Assembly (NCBI RefSeq): GCF_027594825.1
Contig: NZ_CP088930.1
Coordinates: forward strand, 4,587,019-4,651,018
Length of the DNA stretch: 64,000 bases
Reading direction: 5' to 3'
From: Serratia liquefaciens
Lineage (GTDB): Bacteria > Pseudomonadota > Gammaproteobacteria > Enterobacterales > Enterobacteriaceae
Position numbers and translations under genes: made by a program. The notes under the pieces were generated by a model. The model did not search any database and was not told the origin of the DNA. It saw nothing but the letters and a program-made list of their open reading frames with translations. Positions 41,698 through 51,417 of this stretch are shown in pieces (within the stretch, counting starts at the first letter, position 1; every line of letters begins with the position of its first letter).

Positions 41698-43113
41698 ATG
41701 AGTAACCTTTATCCTGTTATCATGGCTGGGGGGACAGGGAGTCGTCTGTGGCCACTTTCTCGTGAGTTGTTCCCAAAACAGTTTCTAGCTTTGTGCAATG
41801 AATTTTCAATGCTGCAAACTACGGTGATGCGTCTTAAAGGGTTAGACATTATTAATCCTCTTGTGATCTGCAATGAGGAACATCGTTTTATCGTTGCAGA
41901 GCAACTGCGTCAAATTACCCGTTTGTCGCATAATATCATTTTAGAGCCAGTAGGGCGGAATACAGCCCCTGCGATCGCACTTGCTGCGCTGCAGGCTGTT
42001 TCGAGTGGTGATGATCCTCTTATGTTGGTATTAGCTGCGGACCATGTTATTCAGGATGAAGCCATTTTCCGAGACGCGGTGAATCAGGCGGTACCCTATG
42101 CTGAAGCGGGTAAGTTAGCGACATTCGGGATTGTACCGACGGGGCCTGAAACGGGTTATGGTTATATTCAAAAAGGCACTAGCATTGATGGTTCCAGTAT
42201 TTGTGGCGTGTCGCGTTTTGTTGAAAAACCTAATCTTGAAACTGCTCAACAGTATCTGGATAGCGGGGAGTATCTGTGGAATAGCGGTATGTTCCTGTTT
42301 AAAGCCAGTCGCTATTTAGATGAATTGGAGCGTTTCCGTCCCGACATTCTTGACGCTTGCAAAAAATCCCTGGCGCACCTGTCTCCGGATATGGACTTTA
42401 TCCGTGTCGATCGCGAAGCATTCATTGCGTGTCCGGATGAGTCGGTTGATTATGCCGTGATGGAACAAACAGCGGATGCCGTGGTTGTACCGTTGGACGC
42501 CGGTTGGAACGATGTGGGTTCCTGGTCAGCCTTATGGGAAATCAGTGAGAAAGACGTAAAAGGTAATTCTACCTTTGGCGACGTTCTGGAACATAATTGT
42601 TCTAATAACTACATCCGTGCGGAACATAAATTGGTGGCTATGGTTGGGGTAGATAACCTCGTAGTGGTAGAAACCAAAGATGCGGTATTGATTGCCAACA
42701 AAGATAAAGTTCAAGATGTTAAGGAAATCGTTAATCAACTCAAGCAGCAGAAACGTTCCGAAAGCAAACAGCATCGTGAGGTTTATCGTCCATGGGGTAA
42801 ACACGATGCGATTGCACAAGGTGAACGTTTCCAAGTACGCCGTATTACTGTCAAACCCGGCGAAAAGCTGTCTCTCCAGATGCATCACCATCGATCAGAA
42901 CATTGGGTAGTTGTTTCTGGGACGGCGAAAGTCAATACCAATGGGAAAGTACAGTTAATTAGCGAGAACGAGTCTATTTATATTCCTTTAGGTGCTGAGC
43001 ATTCCCTCGAAAATCCGGGAAAAATAGAGCTGGATCTGATTGAGATTCAATCAGGAGCCTATCTGGGTGAGGATGATATCGTTCGTATTGGTGATTCAAC
43101 TCAACATAACTAA
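41698..43113 (+). CDS. manC: Mannose-1-phosphate guanylyltransferase (ManC/CpsB)
   Basis: Makes GDP-mannose from mannose-1-phosphate and GTP. From the ATG at 41698 the protein has 471 residues; a GTG four codons upstream is also in frame but [19 protein letters not shown] is the normal N-terminus. The pyrophosphorylase signature [19 protein letters not shown] and the FVEKP motif are present, and the C-terminal cupin domain ([25 protein letters not shown]) marks the bifunctional-type ManC architecture with possible isomerase activity. Followed by manB across a hairpin. Confidence 0.95.
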   Translation: MSNLYPVIMAGGTGSRLWPLSRELFPKQFLALCNEFSMLQTTVMRLKGLDIINPLVICNEEHRFIVAEQLRQITRLSHNIILEPVGRNTAPAIALAALQAVSSGDDPLMLVLAADHVIQDEAIFRDAVNQAVPYAEAGKLATFGIVPTGPETGYGYIQKGTSIDGSSICGVSRFVEKPNLETAQQYLDSGEYLWNSGMFLFKASRYLDELERFRPDILDACKKSLAHLSPDMDFIRVDREAFIACPDESVDYAVMEQTADAVVVPLDAGWNDVGSWSALWEISEKDVKGNSTFGDVLEHNCSNNYIRAEHKLVAMVGVDNLVVVETKDAVLIANKDKVQDVKEIVNQLKQQKRSESKQHREVYRPWGKHDAIAQGERFQVRRITVKPGEKLSLQMHHHRSEHWVVVSGTAKVNTNGKVQLISENESIYIPLGAEHSLENPGKIELDLIEIQSGAYLGEDDIVRIGDSTQHN

Positions 43114-43119
43114 TAATTT

Positions 43120-43144
43120 AGCGCTGTGGGCATTTCACAGCGCT
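43120..43144 (+). repeat. Perfect hairpin between manC and manB
   Basis: AGCGCTGTG/CACAGCGCT with a 7-base loop. It is not followed by a T-run, so it may stabilise or process the message rather than terminate it. Confidence 0.6.
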
Positions 43145-43175
43145 AGCGGATTTATATTTTGGTAAGGATCTCAAC

Positions 43176-44549
43176 ATGTCACAATCATTGACCTGCTTCA
43201 AAGCGTACGACATTCGTGGACAACTGGGCGAAGAACTGAATATCGATATAGCTTATCGTATTGGTCGCGCATATGGAGAGTTCTTAAAGCCTAAAAGCGT
43301 TGTTGTTGGCGGCGATATTCGCCTGACCAGTGAGGAGCTCAAGCTTTCTCTGGCTGAAGGATTACGTGATTCTGGTGTGGATGTATTGGACATTGGTGTG
43401 AGTGGGACGGAAGAAATATATTTTGCGACTTTCCATTTAGGAATAGATGGCGGGGTTGAAGTTACCGCTAGCCATAATCCCATGAACTATAACGGTATGA
43501 AGTTGGTTCGCAGCCAAGCCAAACCCATCAGTGGCGATACCGGTTTGCGTGATATCCAGCGTCTGGCAGAGCAAAACAACTTTGCGCAGGTGAACAAGGA
43601 AAAACGCGGCAGCTATGAAAAGATCTCCATCGAGAAAGATTATGTGGATCATCTGTTGGGTTATGTGAATACGGCTAACCTGAAGCCATTGAAATTGGTC
43701 GTCAACTCCGGCAATGGTGCCGCAGGCCATGTGATCGATGCTATTGAAGCACGATTCAAACAGCTTCAGGTGCCCGTTGAATTTATTAAAGTACATCATC
43801 AGCCGGATGGTAACTTTCCTAACGGGATCCCTAACCCATTGCTGCCGGAGTGCCGTGAGGATACTGCCCAGGCTGTGCGCCTCCATAAGGCCGATATGGG
43901 TATCGCTTTTGACGGGGATTTTGACCGTTGCTTCCTGTTCGACGAGCACGGTGGTTTTATCGAAGGGTATTACATCGTTGGTTTACTGGCTGAAGCGTTC
44001 CTCGAAAAGGAACGTGGGGCAAAAATCATCCATGATCCACGTTTAAGCTGGAATACCATTGACGTGGTGACTCAAGCAGGCGGGGTGCCGGTGATGTCAA
44101 AGACTGGCCACGCATTTATTAAAGAACGCATGCGTTTGGAAGATGCGGTCTATGGTGGTGAAATGAGTGCACACCATTATTTCCGTGAGTTTTCATACTG
44201 CGACAGCGGCATGATCCCATGGTTACTGGTGGCTGAGTTGTTGTGCATTAAGGGTAAGACGCTTGGGCAATTGGTTGAAGACCGTATGGCGGCCTACCCT
44301 GCGTCAGGGGAAATTAACAGCAAATTGCAGGATCCGCAGGCTTCAATCGAGCGGGTTTTAAATCGTTACCAGCCAACTTCGTTGGCATTTGACACAACCG
44401 ATGGTATTAGTCTGGAGTTTTCTGACTGGCGCTTTAACCTGCGCAGTTCTAATACTGAACCCGTAGTACGTTTAAATGTTGAGTCCCGTGCTAATCCTCT
44501 ATTAATGCAACAAAAAACAGAAGAAATACTGGCCTTGCTGCGCAGATGA
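43176..44549 (+). CDS. manB: Phosphomannomutase (ManB/CpsG)
   Basis: Interconverts mannose-6-phosphate and mannose-1-phosphate, the substrate for ManC. The 457-residue protein matches E. coli CpsG in length and motifs: N-terminal [15 protein letters not shown], catalytic-serine loop [14 protein letters not shown], metal-binding loop [15 protein letters not shown], sugar-binding [10 protein letters not shown] and phosphate-binding [20 protein letters not shown] lies 8 bases before the ATG. Together with manC it provides GDP-mannose; no gmd or fcl is present, so conversion to GDP-fucose is not encoded in this locus. Confidence 0.96.
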   Translation: MSQSLTCFKAYDIRGQLGEELNIDIAYRIGRAYGEFLKPKSVVVGGDIRLTSEELKLSLAEGLRDSGVDVLDIGVSGTEEIYFATFHLGIDGGVEVTASHNPMNYNGMKLVRSQAKPISGDTGLRDIQRLAEQNNFAQVNKEKRGSYEKISIEKDYVDHLLGYVNTANLKPLKLVVNSGNGAAGHVIDAIEARFKQLQVPVEFIKVHHQPDGNFPNGIPNPLLPECREDTAQAVRLHKADMGIAFDGDFDRCFLFDEHGGFIEGYYIVGLLAEAFLEKERGAKIIHDPRLSWNTIDVVTQAGGVPVMSKTGHAFIKERMRLEDAVYGGEMSAHHYFREFSYCDSGMIPWLLVAELLCIKGKTLGQLVEDRMAAYPASGEINSKLQDPQASIERVLNRYQPTSLAFDTTDGISLEFSDWRFNLRSSNTEPVVRLNVESRANPLLMQQKTEEILALLRR

Positions 44550-44577
44550 TCTCTGAGTTTAACGCTATATTGTATAA

Positions 44578-44601
44578 CTGGGCTGTATAGATGGCCCAGT
44601 A
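44578..44601 (+). repeat. Perfect hairpin between manB and wcaJ
   Basis: ACTGGGC/GCCCAGT with a 10-base loop, lacking a T-run. Part of the recurring pattern of hairpins in the gaps of this operon. Confidence 0.55.
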
Positions 44602-44651
44602 AAGTTAAGAGATATAGGTACCAGAGAAAACTTAAAAAAGGCATCTATACT

Positions 44652-46070
44652 ATGATAGTTAATAGGCAGTTATCTATGAACGGTTTCCGTCGAGGAACAT
44701 TGCATACCAATGCATCCCTAACCTCAATGATCCAGCGTTTTTCCGATATTTTCATTATTTTTGCCGGATTGTACTTGTCTTGCCTGATTTCTGGTGCTGA
44801 CTTTATTATGCAGCACTGGGTCATGGTATTGATTTCAATTGTTATTTTCCAAATGATTGGTGGTATTACCGATTTTTATCGCTCATGGCGTGGGGTTCGC
44901 GCGGGTCTTGAGGTCCAGCTCATCTTACAAAACTGGTCGTTGAGTCTGCTTTTAACCTCAGGAACAGTAGCCTTAGTTAATTCTTTTAACAATGAATATT
45001 CCGTTTATATCCAATGGTATTTGTTGGTGTCTTGCGGGCTGGTTATTTCGCGTAGCGTGATCCGTTTGTTTCTTGGTTATATGCGTAATATCGGTTTTAA
45101 TACCCGAAACGTGGCGATAATGGGGGCGATGCCAGTTGGTATTCGCTTGGCTGAATCACTTCGCGATGCCCATTGGATGGGATTTAAAGTACTTGGGATT
45201 TATGATAATGATAATTCTCAACTAAATACTACAATTGAGCGCCGGGGTGACTTATGCCAACTGGTAGAAGATGCTAAAAGTGGGCGTATCGATCGTGTGT
45301 ATATAGCTATGTCGATGGAGCAGGAGAAGCTAATCAAAGACACGGTTGCCGATCTTTCCGACACCACCTGTTCAGTGATGTTGATTCCTGATATTTTCAC
45401 CTTCAATATATTACAGTCACGCTCCGAAGAAATTAACGGTGTGCCGGTTGTTTCGCTGTTCGATACTCCTATGAGCGGTATTAATCAGGTTATTAAACGC
45501 ATTGAAGACATTATTTTGTCAATTTTTATCTTGCTGTTTATTTCTCCTGTGTTGTTGTTGATTGCTGCCATGGTGAAATTCACCTCTTCCGGACCAGTGA
45601 TCTTTAAACAAAGACGCTATGGCATGGATGGTAAGGCCATCGAAGTTTGGAAGTTCCGTTCCATGAGCGTGATGGAAGATGGAGACAAAGTGGTTCAGGC
45701 AACAAAAGGGGATACGCGGTTAACACCGGTAGGGGCTTTTTTACGTCGCACCTCTTTGGATGAACTACCACAATTTATTAACGTATTGAAAGGTGACATG
45801 TCCATCGTTGGCCCAAGGCCGCATGCGGTGGCGCATAATGAACAGTACAGAAAATTGATTAACGGTTATATGTTACGCCATAAAATGAAACCAGGTATAA
45901 CCGGCTGGGCGCAGATCAATGGCTGGCGTGGAGAAACTGATACGCTGGAGAAAATGCAAAAACGTGTTGAGTTCGATCTGGATTATATTCGTAACTGGAG
46001 TGTCTGGTTGGACATTAAGATTGTGTTCTTAACCATATTCAAAGGTTTTATTAATAAGTCTGCTTATTAA
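44652..46070 (+). CDS. wcaJ: Undecaprenyl-phosphate sugar-1-phosphate transferase, WcaJ-like
   Basis: Initiating transferase that loads the first sugar phosphate, glucose-1-phosphate in WcaJ, onto undecaprenyl phosphate. The 472-residue protein has four or five N-terminal membrane segments, a cytoplasmic Rossmann-like part, a further membrane helix (IILSIFILLFISPVLLLIAA) and the C-terminal bacterial sugar transferase domain: VIFKQRRYGMDGKAIEVWKF, RRTSLDELPQFINVLKGDMS and VGPRPHAVAHNEQY. The pattern fits the PNPT/WcaJ family; choice between glucose and galactose is an inference from similarity to WcaJ. Confidence 0.92.
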   Translation: MIVNRQLSMNGFRRGTLHTNASLTSMIQRFSDIFIIFAGLYLSCLISGADFIMQHWVMVLISIVIFQMIGGITDFYRSWRGVRAGLEVQLILQNWSLSLLLTSGTVALVNSFNNEYSVYIQWYLLVSCGLVISRSVIRLFLGYMRNIGFNTRNVAIMGAMPVGIRLAESLRDAHWMGFKVLGIYDNDNSQLNTTIERRGDLCQLVEDAKSGRIDRVYIAMSMEQEKLIKDTVADLSDTTCSVMLIPDIFTFNILQSRSEEINGVPVVSLFDTPMSGINQVIKRIEDIILSIFILLFISPVLLLIAAMVKFTSSGPVIFKQRRYGMDGKAIEVWKFRSMSVMEDGDKVVQATKGDTRLTPVGAFLRRTSLDELPQFINVLKGDMSIVGPRPHAVAHNEQYRKLINGYMLRHKMKPGITGWAQINGWRGETDTLEKMQKRVEFDLDYIRNWSVWLDIKIVFLTIFKGFINKSAY

Positions 46071-46089
46071 TTATAAGAATAGCGTTAAT

Positions 46090-46119
46090 GGTAATCCACA
46101 CACAAGAGTGTGGATTACC
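46090..46119 (+). repeat. 12-bp perfect hairpin between wcaJ and the glycosidase gene
   Basis: GGTAATCCACAC/GTGTGGATTACC with a 6-base loop, followed by TGATCTCT rather than a T-run. It may be a weak terminator or an mRNA-stabilising element. Confidence 0.6.
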
Positions 46120-46170
46120 TGATCTCTGGGACGTGAGACAGTTAATCTTTCATTCAAAACTGGAGGTCAG

Positions 46171-47505
46171 ATGCCAATTATTTCAAGCTGTTATAAATCG
46201 AGGCTCAGGGAGCGAAAAATAAAATTTTTTCGCCTTGGCGCTTTATCAATATTGGCTTTTAGCACTAGTTCGATGGCGTTTGAAGTGGGTGTTCATACGC
46301 ATTTTCGCTGGTATCCTAACGATCCAGACAAGTATCTGGAGTTGGTTAAACGTTATGGTTTTACGTCATATCGTGCTGACTTCCCGTGGAGTGGGCTTGA
46401 GCAACAAAAAGGTCAGTATGTAGTAACCGGGAATATGCAAAAGGCCGACCAGGCCTTTAATGATGGCCAGACAAAGTTTGGGCTTAACGGTTTGTTGGTT
46501 TTGGCATATGGCAATAAGTTGTATGATCCTTCAGGTTATCCAACCACACCTGAAGCTATCAATGCTTTTGCTAACTATGCGTATTGGACTGCCTCAAAAT
46601 ACAAGGGCAAGATTAAGTACTACGAAATTTGGAACGAATGGACAAACTCTACGGCGATTAAGCCTAAGCCACCTAAGCCGCCAGCACCAGAGGTTTTTGT
46701 TGCGTTGGTGAAAGCAACTGCTGCCGCTGTCAAAAAGGCTGATCCTGATGCGATTATTATGACTGGCTCAGCCAATCCGACGGGAACACGAGATCCTTCT
46801 TGGGTAGATAAAATTGTCAAACTAGGTGTTCTCAATTATGTCGATGGTTTATCTATTCATCCATACTCCTATGGTAATGACAGCTATGCTGTACGAGCCC
46901 CTGAGGGAAATCTTAGTGTTGTGGATCAATTTGAGGCTAAGCTTGCAAAGGCTGCAGGTCGTTCTGTGCCCATTTATATTACCGAAATAGGAGTGCCAAC
47001 TTATGAAGGTAAAGGGGGGCTTTCGAAAGATTTGGCTGCGCAGTACATAGTAAAATATACCTTCCTGGCGAAGTCACGCCCATATATTAAAGGGGTGTGG
47101 TGGTATGACCTACTCGATGATGGCGATAACCCGAAGATTAATGAGCACCGTTTTGGCTTGTTGACACGTGATGGCCAGCCGAAGCCATCGATGTTGGCCT
47201 TCAGTAAGGTGGCTGATATTGCTCGTTCGTATACGGTGGAGAAATATCAAACTCTGCCAGGAGGAAAAATCTCGATTGCGTTGAAGGGAAACAATCAACA
47301 CGCGATGTTATTTTGGCAAGAGAAACCGATAGCTCAGCCCTCAAACGGAATTTCTTCAACTTTGCGGAGCTTTATCAATAGCAATACGGCTCCGCAGCAG
47401 CAAAAGGCTATGCCATTGAAAGAAGTTCAGGGTAACTCAGCAACGCCTGATGGCGATGTTCCTGTGATGATGCGTTCTACGTCCCCGATTAACTCACCTT
47501 GGTAA
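46171..47505 (+). CDS. Secreted PslG-like glycoside hydrolase (GH39-type)
   Basis: A 444-residue exported (beta/alpha)8 glycosidase. A basic N-terminus and hydrophobic core end at a signal cleavage site after SMA (residue 36), then FEVGVHTHFRWYP. The acid/base motif YEIWNEW puts Glu156 and the nucleophile motif ITEIGVP puts Glu272 at spacing like Pseudomonas PslG. A Pro/Lys-rich insert (KPKPPKPPAPE, residues 164-174) lies after the first motif. The last 70 residues look disordered. Being the last gene of the EPS operon it likely trims or releases the polymer in the periplasm, as PslG does for Psl. Substrate unknown. Confidence 0.82.
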   Translation: MPIISSCYKSRLRERKIKFFRLGALSILAFSTSSMAFEVGVHTHFRWYPNDPDKYLELVKRYGFTSYRADFPWSGLEQQKGQYVVTGNMQKADQAFNDGQTKFGLNGLLVLAYGNKLYDPSGYPTTPEAINAFANYAYWTASKYKGKIKYYEIWNEWTNSTAIKPKPPKPPAPEVFVALVKATAAAVKKADPDAIIMTGSANPTGTRDPSWVDKIVKLGVLNYVDGLSIHPYSYGNDSYAVRAPEGNLSVVDQFEAKLAKAAGRSVPIYITEIGVPTYEGKGGLSKDLAAQYIVKYTFLAKSRPYIKGVWWYDLLDDGDNPKINEHRFGLLTRDGQPKPSMLAFSKVADIARSYTVEKYQTLPGGKISIALKGNNQHAMLFWQEKPIAQPSNGISSTLRSFINSNTAPQQQKAMPLKEVQGNSATPDGDVPVMMRSTSPINSPW

Positions 47506-47562
47506 TAATGGATATAGTAGCTAACCGAAGGAATAGGGTTCTCTGAATGCGGTTTTTAATGA

Positions 47563-47599
47563 AATCCGAAAACGTTTCCGTTTTCGGATTTTTTTTTTT
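47563..47599 (+). terminator. Strong terminator ending the EPS operon
   Basis: AATCCGAAAACG/CGTTTTCGGATT (12-bp perfect stem, loop TTTC) runs into a tract of T residues, 58 bases after the glycosidase stop. Confidence 0.95.
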
Positions 47600-47680
47600 G
47601 CTGCTAATGTCAGATAAGGCTTTCTTCGTTAATTTGGTAATTCTTTTTGGCATTATTAGTACGATATAAAAAATAATTAA

Positions 47681-47712
47681 AAATGCCAGCCATAATTAAC
47701 TGGCTGGCATTT
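47681..47712 (-). terminator. Terminator after slaA
   Basis: AAATGCCAGCCA/TGGCTGGCATTT (12-bp perfect stem, 8-base loop). On the minus strand it is followed by a T-rich stretch, 58 bases after the slaA stop. Confidence 0.85.
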
Positions 47713-47770
47713 GTTTATTTAATCTTAATTGGCGATTTTAACGAACGCCATCAATCCACAAATGAATATC

Positions 47771-50758
47771 TTATGCGTAATGCAGAGTATCCAGCAATTG
47801 TTGATGGTTTTGTCCTGTCAGGTAAACAACGCTGTCGTTAGCATCCAGCGTGTGGTTATTGTTGTTATCAATAATCACATAAGAACTGGCATTATCGCCG
47901 GTACCGCCGAACACCACTGACGCCACACCCACTTTAGCCGTCAGTGCGTTGCTGCTACCAAGGCCGAGGATACCGCCCAACAGGCCAATAACGCCGTTGG
48001 TCAGACCGCCAACCAGAGTACCCAGCAGGGCATCCAGAGTATCAGAAGCACGGGTGCCGTAATCCGCCACCGCGGTGCCGCTGGTATTGCCGGAGATGGT
48101 CAAAGCAGAAGCCGCATCGACAATCTTGTCTTTGGTACTGTCAAAGTCGGTAATGGTAACACCGGCCTGAGTGGTACTGGACTTCAGTTGATAGGTATTC
48201 ACACCGTTGCCACCTGCCAGGGTGGTGTTACCCAGAACGTTAAAGCTGTCAGCCGCACCGGTCCCTTCTACAGTCAGTTGATAACCGTTCAGGCCCAGCG
48301 TATTCAGCAGTGGCGTCAGCAGCGCTGTAGTTACCGCACTCAACGGCAGGATGTTCAGCAGTTGAACGATAATACCGTCACCGGTACCAGCATGGTTTGA
48401 ATCAAGATTCAGACCGGCAGTATTGGTGGATGCGTTAACATCACGCACATTACTGAAGCCGCTGCCCAGCGTTAAATTCAGAACATGATCACCGGTAACG
48501 TTTATGTTCTGAACCTGCGCGTTGGTACCAGCCAATGAGACGATATTGCTAAACGACCCCGTACCGCCAGATGCAATATTCACCGTACCTAATGCCGTCC
48601 CCAACAACGCACTGCTGCTACTGGTCAGACTGATAGCGCCAGCATTGACGTTTGAAGAACTTACTGCATCAAAATTGATATTGAAATGATCGGTCGCGTT
48701 CTGAACAAAAGTGAAGCCCAAGGTGCTTGCAGATGTTGCATCGCCCTTCACTTCCAGTTGTGCAGCGTTACCGCCCGCAGCGTTAATGACACTGGCATTG
48801 GTTAAGCCAGAGATCACAAAACCTTGGGAACCCAGGTTGGTTGCTGCTGCGCCTTGAGTTACCGTGCCCCCAGTCGTCCCTTCAACTGTCGCCGTCCCGT
48901 TGGTTAAACCAAAATCAAAGACGTGCGCCGGTGTGGTTACGCTGGTAGTGGTCGGCGAACCGATCAATGGCGTGGTAATCAGGGTACCAACAGACTTGCC
49001 GATAAATCCTGTCAGATCAATCTTCTCGAAATTCGAGAAGTTATTGGCGTTACTGGTGACAACGCTGCTACGAACGCCCAGGGCGTTTTGGTTGGTCACG
49101 ACGGACTTGGTGATAAAGTTGGCAGAGATGGAGTCAATCCCTGTTCCGCCATCGGCTTTGATGGTGGTCGCTACCGTATTAGCCCCGTTTGATACCCCAT
49201 TACCCGCCCACTTCAGGCTGTCGTTACCCGCGCCAAGGTTAAATTGACCGGTGCCAGTGGCAATATTGGCGGTGGAAGTAACAACCACTGCGTCCGCACC
49301 CGAGCTGGCGTTCAAAATGACATTGCCGTTATTGACGGTAATGCCTACGCCTGGGTTAACGCCATTGTCTGACAGGTTAACCGTTGCAGCACTGGTTCCG
49401 TTAATGGTCAGATTCGCCAGGTGATCGGCGAACTTAAGGTTAACGACACTGGCGGCGTTAGCGTTCAACAGCACATTCTGCAGGACTGCTGTTTCTGCAT
49501 TGCTGATCTGGTGCGAAGAACCGGTGTTAACCGTGCCGGTAGCATTGCCGCCAGCCGCAGTTGCGGTCAATGAAGCTGCTGTTTTGTACAACAAGCTGGT
49601 GCCAATATCGAATTCAAACCCGTGCTGTTGAGTAACGGTAGCGGCATCGGTGGCTACAGACGTTCGCAGGTCATTAATAATGGCTTGGGTAATTGATGTT
49701 TTGTTAGCCAATGCGCCGTAGGTGGCTAATTGCTGAGCCGTGGCCGCTACACCGTGCACAAGTGTAAAGACGTGCTGAACAAAGGCATCACCCGTTAACT
49801 GGCCGCCTTTTTGCTGTGATTCCGCTGAGTTTATTAGAGTGGTGATAACCTGAGCGTAGGTTTTTCCTGCGAAAAGAGCTTTGCTCCAGGTGTCTAGACC
49901 ACTTGAGTCAATCCCTCGGCCCGGTACTGCGAGGAACACTGCTGCTGCTTGTTCTTGGAAGCTCAAGGCAGGAAGTTCACCTGGTTGATAGACGTGGGTT
50001 GCTGCTTGGAAATGTTGCTGCGCGGTAGTGTCACCGGCGGCTACCGTGCCTTTTAATGAGTTAATAACCTGAGCGACAATATCACCACGGGTAGCGCCAC
50101 CGCTTAACAATGCAAGATAGCTGTTACTTTCGGCAGTAGTTGGTGCACGCTCATAGCTATTTTGGAAAATAGCATTCACGAAGGCGCTGTCACTCAATGT
50201 TTTTAATGGACTGGAGTTTACAAACGATTGTGCGATAGCTGCCAGAGTTTTTGACCCCTGAGCCAACACCGTACCCCAATAGTTGATCCCATCCTGAGTT
50301 TGAGTCAGTCCCACAACGTGGAAAATCCCCTGAACATCACCTGCCCCTGCTGTAGCTGATGCGCTGGCTACAGGGAACAGTGATTTTTCAACTTTAGTTT
50401 CGAAAGTTGTTTGTTGTGTTAATAAAGTGGAATCAAAGCCATTGTAGTCCAGTAAATCAGAAATAACTTTCGCAACAACTGATGCGGTCGTCGGGTTACC
50501 AGCTAGCAGATCGGTTAGAACCTGATTGGAAGGGGCACTGCCATAAACGGAGGTGTAGATGGTAGTGACGATCTCAGAGGCCGTGCGACCATTCAGGCTG
50601 GCAGTACCTGCAATGAACTTTTGGGCAACTTGTTCAAGTGAAAGGGCAGAAGTTTCGATTTTTTGTGAATAGTAATCTAAGCCCGCGGTATCAATGTTCT
50701 TTCCAGAAATGGCTAGAAATAAAGCCGCTGCTTTTTGCTGTGAGACTAATGTGGCCAT
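47771..50758 (-). CDS. slaA: Surface-layer protein SlaA-like
   Basis: A 995-residue extracellular protein, about the size of S. marcescens SlaA (about 1,000 residues). It lacks an N-terminal Sec signal and I see no cysteine, as expected for a type I secreted protein. The N-terminal third has repeated DUF4214-like units (KNIDTAGLDYYSQKI; GRGIDSSGLDTWSKALF), thought to help surface attachment. The rest is Gly/Ala/Asn/Thr-rich beta-type sequence (NLGAGNDSLKWAGNG; DFDSTKDKIVDAASAL) with Asp/Asn clusters that may bind calcium. The extreme C-terminus LLDTLHYA should carry the export signal for LipBCD. AGGGG precedes the ATG. Divergent from lipB. Confidence 0.93.
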   Translation of the reverse strand: MATLVSQQKAAALFLAISGKNIDTAGLDYYSQKIETSALSLEQVAQKFIAGTASLNGRTASEIVTTIYTSVYGSAPSNQVLTDLLAGNPTTASVVAKVISDLLDYNGFDSTLLTQQTTFETKVEKSLFPVASASATAGAGDVQGIFHVVGLTQTQDGINYWGTVLAQGSKTLAAIAQSFVNSSPLKTLSDSAFVNAIFQNSYERAPTTAESNSYLALLSGGATRGDIVAQVINSLKGTVAAGDTTAQQHFQAATHVYQPGELPALSFQEQAAAVFLAVPGRGIDSSGLDTWSKALFAGKTYAQVITTLINSAESQQKGGQLTGDAFVQHVFTLVHGVAATAQQLATYGALANKTSITQAIINDLRTSVATDAATVTQQHGFEFDIGTSLLYKTAASLTATAAGGNATGTVNTGSSHQISNAETAVLQNVLLNANAASVVNLKFADHLANLTINGTSAATVNLSDNGVNPGVGITVNNGNVILNASSGADAVVVTSTANIATGTGQFNLGAGNDSLKWAGNGVSNGANTVATTIKADGGTGIDSISANFITKSVVTNQNALGVRSSVVTSNANNFSNFEKIDLTGFIGKSVGTLITTPLIGSPTTTSVTTPAHVFDFGLTNGTATVEGTTGGTVTQGAAATNLGSQGFVISGLTNASVINAAGGNAAQLEVKGDATSASTLGFTFVQNATDHFNINFDAVSSSNVNAGAISLTSSSSALLGTALGTVNIASGGTGSFSNIVSLAGTNAQVQNINVTGDHVLNLTLGSGFSNVRDVNASTNTAGLNLDSNHAGTGDGIIVQLLNILPLSAVTTALLTPLLNTLGLNGYQLTVEGTGAADSFNVLGNTTLAGGNGVNTYQLKSSTTQAGVTITDFDSTKDKIVDAASALTISGNTSGTAVADYGTRASDTLDALLGTLVGGLTNGVIGLLGGILGLGSSNALTAKVGVASVVFGGTGDNASSYVIIDNNNNHTLDANDSVVYLTGQNHQQLLDTLHYA

Positions 50759-51417
50759 ACGTTACCCCTTTGGATGTACCCATTTATATAGTCAAAAGTA
50801 TGTCGTGACCTTGATCCCAGTACCGTTAACAGGAAGAGATTCGGTCGGAATTTTAGTGTTAACACATGCAAAAACAGCGACATGTAAAGATGACGCATAA
50901 ATAGCCATTTTCTGTTTTCGCAATTTAAGCAAAGGAGTTAACAGGTATTTTGTCAAGGCGGTAGGATTTTTTTTATTTTCTTTCCATTGAATTGCTCTTA
51001 AATGTTCGTCAAAGTAACAACTTACATTATGTATATGTTGGTGATATATTTTTTCATTAATTATAATAATTAGTTATTGCTTGGTTTAAGAGTGAAATGA
51101 TTAGATATCTAATCATTTTTAGGTTGAAATTTCATAGGGTAAAGTGGGTATGGGATATGCTAAAACCATATAATAACTGATGGTTTTTCTTTTTGTGATG
51201 TCGGATGTTTTAACTTGCTGTTTTTCATTGTGAAAAAATGAGACTTTGTCCGTGTTTTTTTTTAACTTCGTGCCTTGCCGTTACGGGGTTTATGTAACTA
51301 TAGTTAATAAAAATGCGACTGCAGTCCTGAGCATATTTGGGGTGATTTTTCGTGTGGTTTTATCTATGCGAATCAATGCGGATTTGGCTGACAGTGCACA
51401 TGATGTAAGGGCAGAAT
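50759..51417. other. Divergent promoter region slaA-lipBCD
   Basis: A 659-base AT-rich gap between the two divergent units. A short plus-strand open frame (51246-51443) overlaps the lipB start and looks random. The main structured element is the palindrome at 51095-51118. S-layer promoters are usually strong; I could not assign hexamers. Confidence 0.55.
51095..51118. promoter_or_regulatory. 24-bp perfect palindrome, candidate operator
   Basis: AAATGATTAGAT followed by its exact complement ATCTAATCATTT, with no spacer. It lies 337 bases from the slaA start and 300 from the lipB start. Such a site could bind a dimeric regulator of both units; alternatively it is a weak AT-rich hairpin. Confidence 0.5.

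Noticed and set aside
47771..50758. Idea that the repetitive slaA product is an RTX toxin or large adhesin
   Set aside because: I did not see tandem GGxGxDxLx repeats in number; size, DUF4214-like units and lipBCD linkage fit an S-layer protein better.
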